Assembly: GCA_005885165.1 (NCBI GenBank)
Contig: VAXR01000043.1
Location: forward strand, 1 to 21,351
Direction: 5' to 3'
Length of the DNA: 21,351 nt
From: Actinomycetota bacterium
GTDB taxonomy: Bacteria; Actinomycetota; Thermoleophilia; Solirubrobacterales; Thermoleophilaceae
Part shown: one piece after another, positions 20,989 to 21,351 of the stretch
Position numbering within the stretch: the stretch's first letter is position 1
How the letters are laid out: each line of letters opens with the position of its first letter
Notes under the pieces: model-generated
Databases searched by the model: none
Told to the model about the DNA's origin: nothing
The model's input: only the letters and a program-made list of their open reading frames with translations
Translations under genes and position numbers: made by a program

Positions 20989-21263
20989 TCGTCCGCATAG
21001 CGGGCGAGGGCCAGTACGACGTCCCGGACGACGTCGCCGCGCAGCTCAACGATCTCGACAACCGCGCCGTCGCGGCGGTCGAGGCCGGCGACCAGCCCGG
21101 CTTCCAGGAGGCCTTCAACCAGATGCTCGAGCTGATCGAGAGCGGCGGCTCGCGGCTGCCGTCGGAGGAGCTCGCGGTGTCGGATGTGATCGTCCCGCCC
21201 CGCGACATCACCTTCGAGGAGGCGGAGGCGGACTTCACAGGCGAGGGGCTCATCCCGGACTAG
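20985..21263 (+). CDS. pspAA: PspA-associated protein PspAA
   Basis: A 92-residue protein matching the PspAA family found beside pspA in actinobacteria, archaea and others: it opens MIVRIAGEGQYDVPDD, continues LNDLDNRAVAAVEAGDQPGFQEAF, and ends with LPSEELAVSDVIVPPRDIT and the typical F-T-G-E-G-L-I-P-D tail. Its role is inferred from the family: a partner or adaptor acting with PspA in membrane stress. The GTG start overlaps the pspA stop by 4 bases, and the G-rich repeat lies just upstream. It has no membrane helix, so it is likely cytosolic. The operon seems to end here, as a hairpin follows at 21264-21277. Confidence 0.92.
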   Translation: MIVRIAGEGQYDVPDDVAAQLNDLDNRAVAAVEAGDQPGFQEAFNQMLELIESGGSRLPSEELAVSDVIVPPRDITFEEAEADFTGEGLIPD

Positions 21264-21277
21264 CGGGCGGGTGCCCG
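21264..21277 (+). terminator. Hairpin just after pspAA
   Basis: CGGGC-GGGT-GCCCG, a perfect 5-bp stem with a 4-base loop, begins directly after the pspAA stop. Position suits a terminator of the pspA-pspAA unit, but the stem is short and no T-run follows. Confidence 0.38.
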
Positions 21278-21351
21278 ATGACGTCCCGAACTCGAGCGCG
21301 AACGTGCTCGGTCGTCGAGCGGCCTGATCGTCGGCCAGATCACCTGGAGCA

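Noticed and set aside
21271..21351. Possible new gene at the window end (GTG 21271 or ATG 21278)
   Set aside because: The GTG frame closes after 18 codons; the ATG frame is open but too short and Arg-rich to judge. Another frame reads SSSGLIVGQITW near the edge but has no start in view.
1..21351. tRNA, rRNA, CRISPR array, insertion sequence or phage genes
   Set aside because: Looked for cloverleaf ends, regular spaced repeats, transposase motifs and flanking inverted repeats; none was seen by eye. A tRNAscan or Infernal run would be decisive for small RNAs.

Overview
The window is very GC-rich, with codon third positions almost all G or C, many GTG and TTG starts, and genes packed on both strands with overlapping stops. 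Gene content (PspA-PspAA pair, several acyl-CoA dehydrogenases, a CWB2 surface lipoprotein, a GGDEF/HD-GYP regulator, ArsR-SRPBCC-DUF899 cluster) suggests a soil or environmental actinobacterium, most likely of the Thermoleophilia (Solirubrobacterales/Gaiellales type). This placement is an inference from style and content. I see no rRNA, tRNA, CRISPR array, insertion sequence or phage gene; it looks like chromosomal housekeeping and accessory metabolism.

Layout. 1-6.1 kb: the 3' part of a rhomboid protease, converging on a BtuF-like metal/corrinoid-binding protein without a signal peptide. That gene is divergent, across only 10 bp, from a pterin-4a-carbinolamine dehydratase, which overlaps a large secreted protein joining a nitrilase-fold domain (catalytic Cys replaced by Ser) to an Asp-box beta-propeller. 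After a gene-free stretch comes a CNNM/CorC-type membrane protein that lacks its first membrane helix. 6.1-8.0 kb: a DUF899 gene divergent from an arsR-SRPBCC operon, with a clear palindromic operator between them, then a small unknown gene. 8.0-10.1 kb: a 3-hydroxyacyl-CoA dehydrogenase and a thiolase, divergent, with the palindrome TTGACT-N4-AGTCAA between them. 10.2-13 kb: a multi-GAF protein carrying both GGDEF and HD-GYP domains. 13-15.2 kb: two overlapping acyl-CoA dehydrogenase genes whose active-site motifs are split between the two proteins, as in alpha2beta2 dehydrogenases. 15.2-18 kb: a small lipoprotein, and on the minus strand a CWB2 lipoprotein, a small unknown protein and a methyltransferase. 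18-19.4 kb: a third acyl-CoA dehydrogenase, preceded by the same TTGACT-N4-AGTCAA palindrome. 19.4-21.3 kb: a polysaccharide deacetylase, then a pspA-pspAA membrane-stress operon.

How they work together. The thiolase, the 3-hydroxyacyl-CoA dehydrogenase and the acyl-CoA dehydrogenases cover three of the four beta-oxidation steps (no enoyl-CoA hydratase is in the window). Two loci about 9 kb apart share an identical-arm palindrome, pointing to one local regulator, possibly TetR-like, encoded elsewhere. The most notable items are this candidate regulon, the Ser-for-Cys nitrilase/propeller protein, the split-site dehydrogenase pair, the GGDEF/HD-GYP protein whose coding frame extends upstream of any normal start codon, and the CNNM gene missing its 5' end.
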